Positions 35,675 to 49,117 are shown, numbered from the stretch's first letter. The stretch is DNA of 64,000 nt from Imbricaverruca yamaguchii (GCA_034440575.1 JAOTOL010001286.1:91001-155000), one strand, 5' to 3'. Program-made: numbers and translations. The notes: generated by a model from the sequence alone, not told the origin.

Positions 35675-38600
35675 TTAGGTTAATCAAACGGACCAGATGT
35701 ATCCTCGCTCCTCCGGCCAAAAACCGAGAGGGCCATTTCTATCCTCGTATGAACCTAAAGGGCCATTTATACCCTTGCAGAGCTGTTTTGCAATACGGAT
35801 TGCAAGACGGGACCTTATCAAAAATCGGAGGAGTGGCTTTTTAAGAAAAATGATCAAACTGTCCGAAAGTCCCATCCTAACTTAGGTTAAGCACACTTTA
35901 AGTACCCTTAATATGCCCTCAACATGGGTGAAAAGTGACATTTTGCCGACTTCGACCCCGAGCCACGCCCAGAAAGTCGAAAATCAAGTGGACCATTTGT
36001 ATCCTGGGTCGAACTTTTTTGGTTCTGACACATTATCCGTCCATATTTGGTGATAATGATACTCTTAGTAAATGATGCAGCTACTCACGGCGCATCTAAT
36101 GATGTTATCTAGGCTAGGTTAGGTTTTCAACTTTTTCGAAAATGTTGTGTTGAATGTTCAAAAATCAACGCCCACTTTTGAAAAACATTCCAAAAACATG
36201 TTTCCGTTAGTTTTTCTCGAGTTTTTGAACGTGCTTCTGATAGCCCGTGGCCTTTAGGTAGGTTAGGTTCAAAAATGATGCAAATGTTGATATTTGTCAA
36301 CGCTTGGGGGCACTTCAAATGTGTCAATGTTTTAGGAAAAAATTGTTTTGATTTTATTCTCAAAAGTTCCTTTTGTATTTTTTCCTACTAATTTTCGTGC
36401 ATTGCTTTGGTACGTGCAAATCGTGCACGGTACATTTTTGCACCCTGGACCCGAAATCCATCAATCCAAAGCACTTTTCCGAAAAAAATTTTACGTTTTG
36501 AAATATTTTCAGGCCTGCTCATGTTAATGTACCAAACTAATTGTTCTAACCTGTTGTGTTAGACGTAGAATAATGTGCTGATCACGAAAATGTACTTTAA
36601 TAAGAAATCGGATAATAACTTTTCAAGTTAATCAAAATGACTTATCCGAAAAAGTTGCATGAAATTACGAAGCGCCGTAACTTCCGTAATATGTACGCTA
36701 TGATGAAGATTTTCACATCAATTGATAGATCTCGTCCACCTCTAACTTTTGTGTATACAAATTCGAAATGGCCCCCACGGCTATGGCAAAAAGAGTTTGG
36801 AAACTTTTTTGGATTTTGAGTTTAAGAAAAAAATATTTTTCAAAATTTTCCAAACTATTTTTCGGAAGTAAATTGATGGGGAAGAGAAATATCAAAAAAT
36901 CAACTTTGTGAGAAAAAAAAATTTATATGGTCAAAAATTAGGAATGAATAAAATATTTAAGTTTTTCTAAAGTTTTTTGGGAAAATTCATACAAAGTTAT
37001 CATTTACAAAAGTATCGCACATCAATTCTGTATCGAAGACCTATCTAGAAATTTTCCTAAAATGCAAGATTTTCGACCTAGGAACACTTATATACACTCA
37101 TGTTTTACACTCAAGTTTTTAATCTATAGTTCGTTAGTGGTATAAGCAACTTAAATACTTCTTATGGTTTTCAATGCACAATTGATGTGTACTCCTTTTT
37201 GTAATGCATTATCTGTCAAAAAAGTAAAAACTTTAAACAGTACTTAAAAATATTCGAACATGTTTAAATATTTTTCGATCTTCCAGGGGAAATATTACTT
37301 TTTTGGGGATGTGATAGAGAAGTAAATGTGTTCAGAATTGATGCCCCTACAAAGTCTTTCAATTTCAGAAATATGGTCCCCCAATTTTGTCGTCCAGCTT
37401 AAGTGAACTTTACTCAAATTTTAAGTTCGAGAAAATGTGTTGTGAAATTTGTCTGTATTTTTATCGGCTTTACCCCATCACGGTGAACATTGGCTGTCTG
37501 GAATGTGTACATGGCAGAAGAATTCGGCCATCCAGGGCGAATCATTGGAAAAGCAGTAAGAGGATTTTTTTCAAAGTATTTCCAACTTTTTTCCTTGACA
37601 TAATTTTATAATACAAGTCATTTTTTCTAGACTTACCTCAACACGCTGACCTCAGAAAAGTTATTAATTTCACTCTAGCTTTGTAACTTTTCGAGATATG
37701 ACCGAAAAAAAATTATGCTTTTCCCCCTTTTTGACGATATGTAGAGGGGAAATTTTCAGATATTGGGGATATAAGTATTCAACAAAGGATGCCCTGATCA
37801 ATTGTCTATCAAACACATCCCTTGATATTTGTCCCTATCTGTGACTGATAAGGAGTTATTCGCGTTCTACAAAAACACTTAACTTATTCGAAAACACCTA
37901 ATTTTCTCAGAATGCTTATAACTCGAAAAGTCCTCGACGGATTTCGGATTTCCGCACACCAGTCGACGCACCGTGAAATATAGGTCCTGTGACATCTAAC
38001 TAGATGTGCTTAAAAACGGTTTTAAAGATTTCTCGGATGAAATCAAATCCTCATTGGTTTAACATGGGAAATTTTGAGTGACACTCAACCCTAAACTATT
38101 GAAGTAATCCAATATGAACCATCATTGGATGATAGACCTTCGCGAGCTCTATACACTCTGTAGAAATATTTTTCATATCTTGAAAAACATAGCCTGTAGG
38201 TGTACTTAAATTTTTGAAAATTTTGACAAATTCTAAGCTCACTCACCCATTACCTATGAAAGATGACCTACCATATACCACGAGTGAAATCATGCCCATT
38301 TCATTGGCTTTCGCATGGTGTACGAATATTGCAATTCTGTCGGTAACTTAGTCCTTAATCATGATTCGAGCGGGGTACGACCTGCCGTTGGCTTAACACG
38401 GACCCCCCTATTTTCGAACATTGAAACCTTAATAACTTTTAAAGTTACCGGTGGATTTTTAAGTACGAAATAATGAAGTGTAGCACTCCTTGAAAGGAAA
38501 TGATTTTCTGGAATTAAACTTTAAAAAAGTGAACTTAACTTTTGGGAACCGTGCTTAAAATTTCCCAAAATAATATTTTTTTCTTATATTTTTTCCCCGA

Positions 38601-39452
38601 TGCGCGGTACCAAAAAAAAACATGATTCCAACAAAATTTGCATCCTTAAGTCCAAAATTCGAACTTCCAGAGCCCAGGGATATATGGTCCCTTTGGTTCT
38701 TGGCAAAATTGGGGGTCGAATAACTCAAAAAGTTATTGACTTAAAGTGGTTCTGTTTTTCTTAGATAGATAGCCCAGATGGGGGGCAAGCTGTGTATATT
38801 ACTTATATTTGGCTTAAATGTAAGCAACAATACGAAAAAGACGTTACAAAGTGGCCCATAGGCTAACACACGAAAGTTTTTTTGAGTTTTCTCAGCCCCC
38901 TTATGTCCGAATTTGGATTTTCAAAAAAGAAAAGACTCCCCTTTCAATCCTCTATCAGATATTTTTTGATCCAAGTAAATCGGTTCAGTAGTATTTACTA
39001 GGTGCAACAGTGTACTTTCGTATTTCACTTGGTTGTTCAGTGTCTTGTAGGAGTGTTAGATACCCACATGAAAATTTTCAAAATCGCTAATCTTGAAAAC
39101 TCCTAAAATAATTGACCTAACCTAGAGTCAGTATTGACCACTGATCCTAACCTAGCAAAAAGTCTTAACCTGAGACTTTCAGTTCTCTCACAATTCGGGT
39201 TTTCATGTGAGGTCAAGTTGACTAAAAAGTGAAAACGGGTCAAAATGCAAAGGCCCTCAGGGGAAAACGTACCTGGGGAAACTTAATTTTATGCATTGAT
39301 CGTGCTCAGAATTGATTGCGCTACACATGCCTAATTACTTTTGGTGACCTCAGGTCATTCCAAACATGTTTTATTTCATGGGTTTTTCGAGGATACATTT
39401 GGTCCCGGACCTTTTCTGCGAGGATAGATATGGTCCCGAAAAGGTCCCAATT
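35675..39452. other. AT-rich 3.8-kb segment between direct repeats, no gene
   Basis: Strongly AT-rich compared with both flanks, with almost no ORF above 60 residues. Near both ends the motif ggaccaNatgtatcctcg occurs, in opposite orientations (about 35690 and 39385), with more copies of ggaccattt-tatcct at 35729, 35759 and 35991. Scattered ggttaggtt and cctaacctaa words are present. It may be a non-autonomous mobile element inserted in, or bounded by, the 75-bp repeat. It lies in the intron between NFI-like exons C and D. Confidence 0.45.
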
Positions 39453-39554
39453 CCCAATCAATAGGTGGGAGTAGGGAGTAGGTGTTTCGATGGCGACCGA
39501 CATGACAGGTCTTCAGTCTTTACAATCCCAATCAATAGGTGAGAGTAGGCGATG
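39453..39554 (+). repeat. 75-bp repeat, right border of the AT-rich segment
   Basis: A partial unit (39453-39480) is followed by a nearly full unit starting ggtgtttcgatggcgaccga at 39481. It is nearly identical to 35563-35637 over about 70 bp. Confidence 0.8.
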
Positions 39555-39963
39555 GGAATATCTAAATAGGGTGACGTGCGAAGCCATCCGCACCAATGAA
39601 CCACTAGTCACAAACGGTCACAAACGTTAGTCGTGCGAGCCAAACACGAAATGCCAGGCCCATGCAGAATGCACAATGCACGATACGCTGAGACTGAGGT
39701 GATGAAGCAAGAGGGCGTTGTTTCCAGCTAGCAACACGAGTTGTATGACCAGGCTTATGCTCACTTCCAAGCTCACTCCGATTTGTAATCAGCCAGCCAT
39801 GTGGCGCAAATGGATCGAGTGCAGTAGGGTCACACTTTGAGCTAACATGTCGTCTTGAGTCGGCCGAACTGATCTGGAGATGCAGCTATAAACTAGCTGG
39901 TGAAGGGAGCGAGCGCCGGAGACGCCAGGAATCGAGCACACATCCGGTCATCAGTCACTGTCA
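39555..39963. other. Intron sequence, nothing recognised
   Basis: No ORF, repeat or RNA gene is apparent. Confidence 0.3.
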
Positions 39964-40040
39964 CCCCATAGCCCTGTTCGGCAAGCATCTAAACGGTGCA
40001 GTCGGTGCAGTCGGAACTATGACGTCACCCAGAACACAAT
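39964..40040 (+). repeat. Dispersed repeat end with cggtgcagtcggtgcagtcg
   Basis: gccctgttcggcaagcatct followed by aaacggtgcagtcggtgcag matches, in inverted orientation, the block at 43868-43918. Both are followed within 100 bp or so by a tgacgtca-type word. It is probably one terminus of a repetitive element. Confidence 0.55.
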
Positions 40041-40707
40041 TTTGCACCTGCAGTCGACAAATGTGACAGATGTAAGACATTTGTGGTGCAATTGCGGGCG
40101 CGGTGTTTAATCCCTGGCGAAAATCGTACTGGGTCGGCCCACTTTCATCTCCATTTTGTACGATTTGTAGCTCTATGGTTGTGGGGCATAGCTCCAGCTT
40201 AACCATGATTTAGAACCTTTGGCTACAACTTACGTTGATGAAGCGGATTAGGGTCAGCTGCTTCCTGCCTTCGTTCGGGTTTTTAATGATGCGTTTGGAA
40301 ACATGGATGAACGATTAGTCTGGGCGATGGGTGAAGATGGGTGGGTGATGGATGGTTATGCACAGTTAATATATACGTGTAGTTTTCGACATGGATGTCC
40401 GACATGGGCGTCCAGGGAAAAAAATAAAGGGAGCTACCGCGGCACCGTGGCACCTGACGTCTTCAATTCACGCATCTAATATTTTGTCATAAACAATAGG
40501 TAAATTTGCACTTTCAGGTAATTTGAATTAATTAAATTTCTGTTATTCAATGCAAGTTTTATATTTGCGACTAGCATGTGACAACTCATTTCCTCTGCAA
40601 ATACATACTTTTCAGTTGGTAGGAAAAATAATTCCAACAAGGCAAGTTGGACCTGTGAGCACTGCAAGGTCATTAGACTCATCAGTGGACTAGGTAACTT
40701 AGAACAC
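40041..40707. other. Intron sequence, nothing recognised
   Basis: AT-rich, with short ORFs lacking motifs. A gatgggtgggtgatggatgg run lies near 40330. Confidence 0.3.
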
Positions 40708-41165
40708 GTGGAAAGTCTTATGGCATTATATATGTACTTACTGAAGTATAGGAGGTTAAGGAGTGATGTGACTGAAATGTACAAAATTATTAAAGGGCTA
40801 GATCAGGTCAATCTGAATGATCCTATTTAGCCTATGGGAGTCATCAATCCATGTTAGTTGGTTCTTGGTTTTACGACACATCGACCGTTGAGTCATGTAG
40901 CGTCGCCAATCTCACGCCGATTGGTCGCGGGCGAAGAGTAGCGACAGGCGAGACACGCACCCACAACCTTTCGATCGTGAGACGAGTAACTTACCCCCAG
41001 ACCACTCGTCCCCCATCAATCCATGTTAGACAAATCAAGTTGTAAGACAGTAAAGCTACAACAGGTCTTCAGGCAAAGGGTTGTTGCTAAGTGGAATAGA
41101 CTGCCTGCTGGTGCTGTGGGGGTCCCTCATTAACTGCATTTAAAAGTCGGGTGGACAAATTTTTA
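40708..41165 (+). pseudogene. Decayed LINE C-terminal fragment, split by a SINE
   Basis: The plus strand before the SINE reads YRRLRSDVTEMYKIIKGLDQ, and after it QVFRQRVVAKWNRLPAGAV. These are the conserved C-terminal features (RRLRGD...YKI, and R-V-V-W-N-x-L-P) of CR1/L2-type ORF2 proteins. The sequence differs from the two CR1-like copies at 11398 and 51818, so it is another family. In-frame stops show that it is dead. The SINE at 40858-41013 interrupts it with a perfect 16-bp duplication. Confidence 0.7.
40858..41013 (-). mobile_element. SINE family B copy with perfect 16-bp target duplication
   Basis: The exact direct repeat catcaatccatgttag flanks it at 40842-40857 and 41014-41029. On the minus strand the head ggggacgagtggtctggggg leads to a B-box region (gttgtgggtgcgtgtctc, mutated), then the family body and the tail gtcgtaaaaccaagaaccaa. 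It is inserted in the LINE fragment at 40708-41165. Confidence 0.92.
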
Positions 41166-43090
41166 GGCTGGACATTTAATTTTGGGAATTCTGTTCGAAT
41201 TAGTGGTGGATGACATGATATTTTTGATGTTAGTGTGCATGGTCCAGGCCCCTTTAGGTAGGCAATGGTGGAGTTGGCAAATTATTGATAGGGTACTTGA
41301 TCCACATGTATGTTGTGCAGGATCCAATGAATAGGGCTTGATAGGTATGGTAAGCATGGATGCTATGTGGGACATAGCATCCATAACAACTGAAGGGGCT
41401 TGGGTTTCGGTGATGTAGCGGAACATTATGGAAAAGAGAGAACAAAGTAACATAACCTAGCCTAGAGGTTGGGAGCTGCGTTAGTAGAAATTGCAAAATG
41501 GTAGAGGAAAAATATTGTAAAAAATGGAACATTTTCCCACTACCTTGATCTAAAAATGCAAATTAAAAAGCATAACCAAACCTAGCATAATTTGATTTGG
41601 AAGAAATTAAATATTTTTTATTGTGAAAAATGTCACCAAAAATGTGGAAATCTTACAACCTTAAAAAGTTTAGCCTAACCTAACACAACCTAACCAGTTT
41701 GTTTGCTTCATGGTGGTACGATATGTGCAAAACCTGCATTGTGGATACCTTAAGGTGCAATAAAACTAATGACTGGAAGGCATCTATTCAGAAACCAGGG
41801 GTGTCCCTCTGCATGCACTATTTCAGAATAACTGTGTGCACCATCTGTTCAGCAGGTTTTTTTTTCAGCTGAATTCAGAACATTGTTATTGAAATTATTG
41901 ACAATCTTTTTCCTGTGGAGTGCCACCCAACATCACCCTTACACTTCAGCACAATGGGCATGTTGTGATGGTTGCCTCTATTGTATGGCTGATGGAATAC
42001 CTTATCATTATCACAAAAGAAGTCAACAACTTCTGGTTAAAGCTTAAACAGTTAAACATTGAAGTTTAAACAGTGCATATCTTGCTCATATTTAGTTTCT
42101 GAAGAAACGGTAGGTGCTGATGCTAGGAAAGCTTCAGCAAGTCAAGTCCATGCCATTTTATCATTTGTGCTCATGGGCTTCTATAGAAAAACCAGATAAT
42201 TACCCTAGTTCTCTTCAAGAAAACTGCTCTTAATTTCCATTTCTTAATATTTTCTTTTTATTGCACTTCATTTTTTAAAATACCTATTGTATTGGGGCAC
42301 CAGGTGTCCCTTTCCCTCCAATGGTTGGCACACCTTCTTTTGTACTACCTAGTGCACTTGATGCACCTCTGGTTGTATGCTAATGAGAGCCCTGTACTTC
42401 TGACTTTGGAAAGGACAATAACAGTTTGCAGGTGCCATATTTCCAGAAATAAAATCCTGAGCCAATGGTACCATTTCCACATTAACAATTTTCAGGCCAG
42501 ATCTACACCCTTTGTGTCAAAAACTAACATAAATGCATAGAAAGCCATACAAATTGCAATAAAAAATATATGCATGATGCTTTGTGGTGTGGTTTGAATG
42601 TGTTCCCTGTATATTTCATTGGGAAATAACACATTTTTCAGTTATATGCAATTTAATTAAAGTACTTATATGTAAATAAGAAGTCAGTTCACCAACAAGA
42701 TGCTAAATTCACTGAAGTACTATCCGGAACCAAAAAAAAAAAAAAAACATGGGCACCAATGATTAGTTGGTTATTTAAGTTTTAAGGCACATCAACTAGG
42801 TTTGGTCATTTCACACCCATGTATAACAATGAAGATGCATTTTATTCCCTCTTTCTCGACCTAAAGATGGGAAAGGCGTGGGGCTGAACATAACTTTAAT
42901 GGGGATGTATGCAATAAAGAAAAATGCAAAATTGTCAGTAAAAACCTAATCTGGCCTTCCAATATGTGATCAACAAAAAGTTCATGTTTGGTTGCCTGTA
43001 TGATATAACCTGATGTTGAGTATTCTAAATTGCACTGATGTTAGTAGGTCACCTAAAGCCCATTAACAATGCATCACCTAAAACCTACTT
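41166..43090. other. Intron sequence; fragment of SINE tail, poly-A, otherwise nothing
   Basis: AT-rich. A diverged SINE-tail fragment (gttggttatttaagttttaa, then ggcacatcaactaggtttgg) lies at about 42767-42815, after a 15-base A run at 42733. Several cctaacctaa words occur at 41660-41700. No gene recognised. Confidence 0.4.
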
Positions 43091-43102
43091 ATGCTGTATT
43101 GT

Positions 43103-43283
43103 TGTTTGTTTACTGGTTGGTTCACGATACACTTTATGCACATTCACGGCTAATGGCGCCGCCCACACTGTTTCGCCGGTGGGCCGCGGGATTGGGAAAT
43201 GTCCTGAGTGGCGCTAGAGTCGAACCCGGGACCTTTGGTACCCATAGCCCGACACCTTAACCACTCGGCCATCCCCGCCCCTG
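43103..43283 (-). mobile_element. SINE family A copy with 12-bp target duplication
   Basis: The direct repeat atgctgtattgt flanks it at 43091-43102 and 43284-43295. On the minus strand, the A box TGGCCGAGTGG and B box GGTTCGACTC are intact, followed by the conserved body and the gtgcataaagtgtatcgtga tail region. Confidence 0.92.
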
Positions 43284-43624
43284 ATGCTGTATTGTGAAAT
43301 ATCATTATCACAAAAGGATTTTGCATCATCCATTGTGCCAAGGCTACATGGTGTGACATGAAATAGGGAATATACTGCCTACATGTGATTTACCAAAGAA
43401 ATGGTACGTGAATATACTGCCAAGTAATATTCAACAAGTCTCCTCGACATGTTCTTCCAACTTGTGCTGAGGGGCTTCTACAGAAATAGGTACCAAAGGC
43501 CAAGGTAAAGGGCAAGTAACTTGAGATAAAGGCATTCGATTCCTCAGCAACGTTTTGGAAGAACAAGACTGTAATGACCAAAAAGTAGGAAACAATCTCA
43601 TTGATTGATTATTTGGGCTCAAGA

Positions 43625-43918
43625 GTGCACAAGTTAACCGGCGGCCATGTCATGCGTGAAATCTTCCTGGAAGCATGTATCTACCTATGCCTCTGCCGTA
43701 ACCCGAGCTACTCCAACCTTGTCTCAACTGCGTCAGCAACGCACAAGTTAACTTGCAGTCGGAGATTACGTGGTTTTCCGACTGCACCGACTGCACAGTC
43801 TGCCAATGTATGACGTCACAGACAAAATGCCTGATGCGAAATTCTGACGCGTCTGATTGCTTCCTTACTTTCCGACTGCACCGACTGCACCGTCTAGATG
43901 CTTGCTGAACAGGGTTCA
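43625..43918 (-). repeat. Dispersed repeat with duplicated gtgcagtcggtgcagtcgga
   Basis: On the minus strand, the end ccctgttcagcaagcatct is followed by a gtgcagtcggtgcagtcgga block at about 43895-43872. The same block recurs at about 43800-43780. The end matches 39964-40030 in opposite orientation. It encodes no recognisable protein. Confidence 0.55.
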
Positions 43919-44087
43919 TGAGAGCACGTGCCGAGGCAATGCGTACCTTGGCCTCCTTCCACAGCAGACGACTGTCGTTAGCTTTAGTTATTGTCGACGA
44001 CTTCCACGGCTAAAACAACATCCAGCAGTCAGGCACCACAACTGGACAACATGCAGCGAACGCAGCATAAGCGGGCTCGACAAAACG

Positions 44088-44196
44088 TTGCAGCGGGGTC
44101 CGTGGACGCCACAACCGAGCGCACGGACACCGCAGCCGGGTCCGGGAACATCGCAGCCGGGGTCCAGGAACGCCGCAGCCGGGTTCGCGGAAACCA
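44088..44196 (+). repeat. GC-rich tandem repeat of about 27-30 bp
   Basis: About four copies of a cgcagccgggtccgggaaca-like unit lie in a GC-rich intronic stretch. ORFs on both strands here are compositional. Confidence 0.7.
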
Positions 44197-44465
44197 CGAC
44201 TGGGTTGGGGGCGCCGTCAGCGCTACCCTGAGGCGCACCAGCCTAGGTCTAGTCTGCGGTCTGTGCGGGACTGTGGCGGAGGCTGCCCGGCACACGAGAC
44301 GGTGGGTGGCTGGGGCGCGTCCGAGCAGGACGGGCCCAGCACAGCCGGCCGGTCGCGCCGCCCGGCTGACCGGTACGTACTGCGGGCCGGCCGACAGCTG
44401 ACCAATGCCAGGCCACTGGCCGACTGCACGGTGTGCCGCCGTCTCAGGTACACGGGGAAGGCTCA

Positions 44466-44500
44466 AAGGGAACGAGTGGTCTACGGGTAAGTTGCTTGTC
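44466..44500 (+). mobile_element. SINE family B, outer copy, 5' part
   Basis: aacgagtggtctacgggtaa, followed by gttgcttgtc, is the head of a plus-strand family B SINE. It is interrupted at 44501 by a minus-strand copy. The rest of the outer copy resumes at 44659 or 44671. Confidence 0.85.
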
Positions 44501-44658
44501 GTTGCTGTTGTTGTTGGTTTTACGACACGTCGACCGTAGAGCCATGCAGCGCCGCCAATATCCTACGCAGAATGGTCGCGGGCGAAGAGTAGCGACAGGT
44601 GAGACTCGAACCCACAATCTTTCGATTGTAACTTAGCCCTAGACTATTCGTCCCCTGG
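44501..44658 (-). mobile_element. SINE family B, nested copy inserted in another SINE B
   Basis: It is flanked by the exact 12-bp duplication aagttgcttgtc (44489-44500 and 44659-44670). On the minus strand it has the standard head (ggggacgaatagtctagggc) and B box (GGGTTCGAGTCTC). Its tail ends aaccaacaacaacagcaac. A short deletion is present in the anticodon-like region. The younger copy is in opposite orientation to its host SINE. Confidence 0.92.
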
Positions 44659-44808
44659 AAGTTGCTTGTCTCACGATCAAAAGATTGTGGGTTCGACTCT
44701 CACTTGTCGCTACTCTTCGCCCGCGACCAATCGGCGTGAGAGATTGGCGACGCTACATGACTCAACGGTCGATGCGTCGTAAAGCCAATAGCCAACCGAG
44801 GAAGGCTC
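44659..44808 (+). mobile_element. SINE family B, outer copy, 3' part
   Basis: It continues the head at 44466-44500 with tctcacgatcaaaagattgt, then B box GGGTTCGACTCTC, body gctactcttcgcccgcgacc and tail gtcgtaaagccaatagccaa. Together with 44501-44658 it forms a long inverted repeat. Confidence 0.9.
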
Positions 44809-44852
44809 AACTCAGCAAAAAGGGACACACGGTCAGGGCAGGCCATGGCTGA

Positions 44853-44922
44853 GGTTGGTTGGTTATTTGGGCTTAGGGGCGCATCGACTGCTTCGGTCAT
44901 ACAACGTCCATGCCATGGTTGA
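44853..44922 (-). mobile_element. SINE tail fragment (family D)
   Basis: ggttggttatttgggcttag, then ggcgcatcgactgcttcggt and catacaacg, is related to the tail of family B but distinct. Similar fragments lie at 58124, 61074 and 42767. No tRNA-like head is visible here. Confidence 0.55.
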
Positions 44923-45205
44923 GGGCTGCGGGTAAACGGACAAGGCCGGTCATGACCCAAGGTTACGGGTAAACGGACAAGGCCGGCTATTCTCCAGGGC
45001 TACCGGTAAACGGAGAAGGCCGACTATGCCCCCAGGGTTACGGGTAAAGGGACAAGGGCGACTATGTCTCAGGGTTACGGTTAAACGGATAAAGCCGGCT
45101 ATTCCTCAGGGTTACGGGTAAACGGACAACTTAAGCTATGTCTCAGGGTCATGGGTAAACGAAACAGACAATTAAGGACTAGGGCAAATGAACAGGGCAG
45201 ACTTC
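44923..45205. repeat. Minisatellite of about 57 bp with gggtaaacggacaaggccg
   Basis: Five to six units carry cagggttacgggtaaacgg and acaaggccggctatg, with divergence increasing to the right. Confidence 0.8.
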
Positions 45206-45647
45206 ACTAATGGACATGGGTAGACGGAACAGAGAAGCTGCATTTCAACGGCAGCAAAATGGCGCGAGCAAAACAATAAAATGCAATGTTAGCTATAGAT
45301 CACTTGCAAATTATAAATTCAGTTGGAGTGTGTCAGATTAGGCTGGATTGTGTTCAGGCGGAGCAAACATCAGATTCAGACCAATTTTCAGCAATGTCTG
45401 CATTTGCTGTGGTTGCTAGATGGGCAGGGGGTAGACTGAAACAACAACACACAAGGCACAAATACCGAAATGACTCGCATGCTCTCGGGTGAACGGCTGG
45501 ATTTGGAGCAGCAATCGACAAAGGCGGCACGGCGTCCGGCCGCCGGCTGGCCGTGTATCGGGTCTGTACGCTGTTCCGGAGCGGACAGCCGCCGGTGGCG
45601 ACCGGTTACCCGGCACCGCCGTGGCCGGACGGCACGCACACACCCAC
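45206..45647. other. Intron sequence 3' of exon C, nothing recognised
   Basis: The GC-rich part at 45480-45640 gives overlapping Arg/Pro-rich ORFs without motifs. It starts directly at the exon C donor gtgggt. Confidence 0.4.
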
Positions 45648-45790
45648 CTGCGGCTGGGTGTTCTGCGCCTCCTGGCACACCAGCGTCACGAAGTCGGAGA
45701 ACGTGTCGTGGCCGTTCTCCTGGTACTTGCCCGGACTGTGCTCGGCCTCCTGGTAGTAGCTGGCGCTCGGCAGGATCATGTTGGAGAGGC
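45648..45790 (-). CDS. NfI: NFI-like gene, exon C
   Basis: The acceptor cgctctccagcag (AG 45792-45791) begins a phase 1 frame. The donor CAG|GTGGGT ends it in phase 0. The peptide starts LSNMILPSASYYQEAEHSPG and continues KYQENGHDTFSDFVTLVCQE, then AQNTQPQ. The block H/Q-D-[TS]-[FL]-x-[DE]-F-V-x-[LF]-V-C matches the QDSLKEFVQFVC element that I recall in vertebrate NFI proteins, where it precedes the polyproline stretch just as exon D follows here. This is the strongest single piece of evidence for the NFI assignment. Codon use is strongly GC-ending. An alternative acceptor three bases upstream exists at the tandem cagcag. Confidence 0.75.
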
Positions 45791-45835
45791 CTGCTGGAGA
45801 GCGGAGCGGCGTGTTATTGCCGGGCGCCAGCTGTC

Positions 45836-46497
45836 ACGTCACTAGGTCACGTCACCAGGTCACGTCGCTAGGTCATGTCACTAGGTCATGTCACTAGTCA
45901 CATCACATCACATCACTATGTCATGCCACTAGGCCACGTCACTAGTCGTCACTAGGTCACATCACTAGGTCATGTCACTAGGTCATATCACCAGTTACGT
46001 CACTAGGTCACGTCATTACTCACGGCACTAGGTCACGTCACCGTCAGATCACTAGGCCACGTCACAAGGCCACGTCACTAGTCATGACACTATGTCACAC
46101 TAGTCACGACACTACGTCACGTTACTATGTCACGTCACTAGGCCACGTCAATAGTAACGTCATTACTCACGACACTGTCACGTCACTAGTCACGACACTA
46201 CGTCACGTCACTATGTCACGTCACCGTCGGGTCACTAGGCCACGTCACTAGGTCACGTCACCAAGTCACGCCACTAGGTCACATCACTAGTCACGACACT
46301 ACGTCACGTCACTAGGTCACGTCACTAGTGACGTCACTAGGCCGCATCACTATTCACATCACTAGTCACGTCACTATGCCACGTCACTAGTCGCATCACT
46401 AGGCCACGTTACTAGTCACACCACTAGTCATGACACTGTGTCACGTCACTAAGCCACGTCACTATGTCACGTCACTAGTCACGTCACTAGGTCAAGG
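45836..46497. repeat. Minisatellite of gtcacgtcactag (CRE-like) units
   Basis: About 60 imperfect copies of a 10-13 bp unit, (g)gtcacgtcacta, start 45 bp upstream of the exon C acceptor. It contains a full palindromic TGACGTCA at 46329-46336 and many TGACGT half sites on the minus strand. No coding potential is seen. Confidence 0.9.
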
Positions 46498-46499
46498 AT

Positions 46500-46672
46500 G
46501 GTGCTTTGGTTGTCTAACGACGCATCCGACTGCTAGGCCACATAGCGTTGCCAACCTCTCACGCCGGTTGGTCGCGGGCGGATTCAGTATCCCTCCTGTT
46601 GTGGGATTCGAACCCACGATCTTACGACCAAGAGTCCGACTCCATTGCAGCTTGCCAGGCCCACCACCAAAT
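46500..46672 (-). mobile_element. SINE family C copy (different tRNA-like head, shared body)
   Basis: On the minus strand the head is gggcctggcaagctgcaatg, followed by a perfect B box (GGGTTCGAATCCCAC). The body gaccaaccggcgtgagaggt and tail resemble family B, although the head does not. The box A equivalent is weak. No clear target duplication was found. Confidence 0.7.
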
Positions 46673-48978
<2,306 letters not shown>

Positions 48979-49117
48979 CAGGTGGGAGGAGACAGACTGT
49001 GCGAGTGCGTGTGTGTGCATGTGCGTATGTGTGTCTCGAAGAGGGAGAGGGAGAAAGAACGAGAGATACAGAGTGGCACACGGGTTGCAGGAGCCAGTCT
49101 GCACACCATGCCACACG

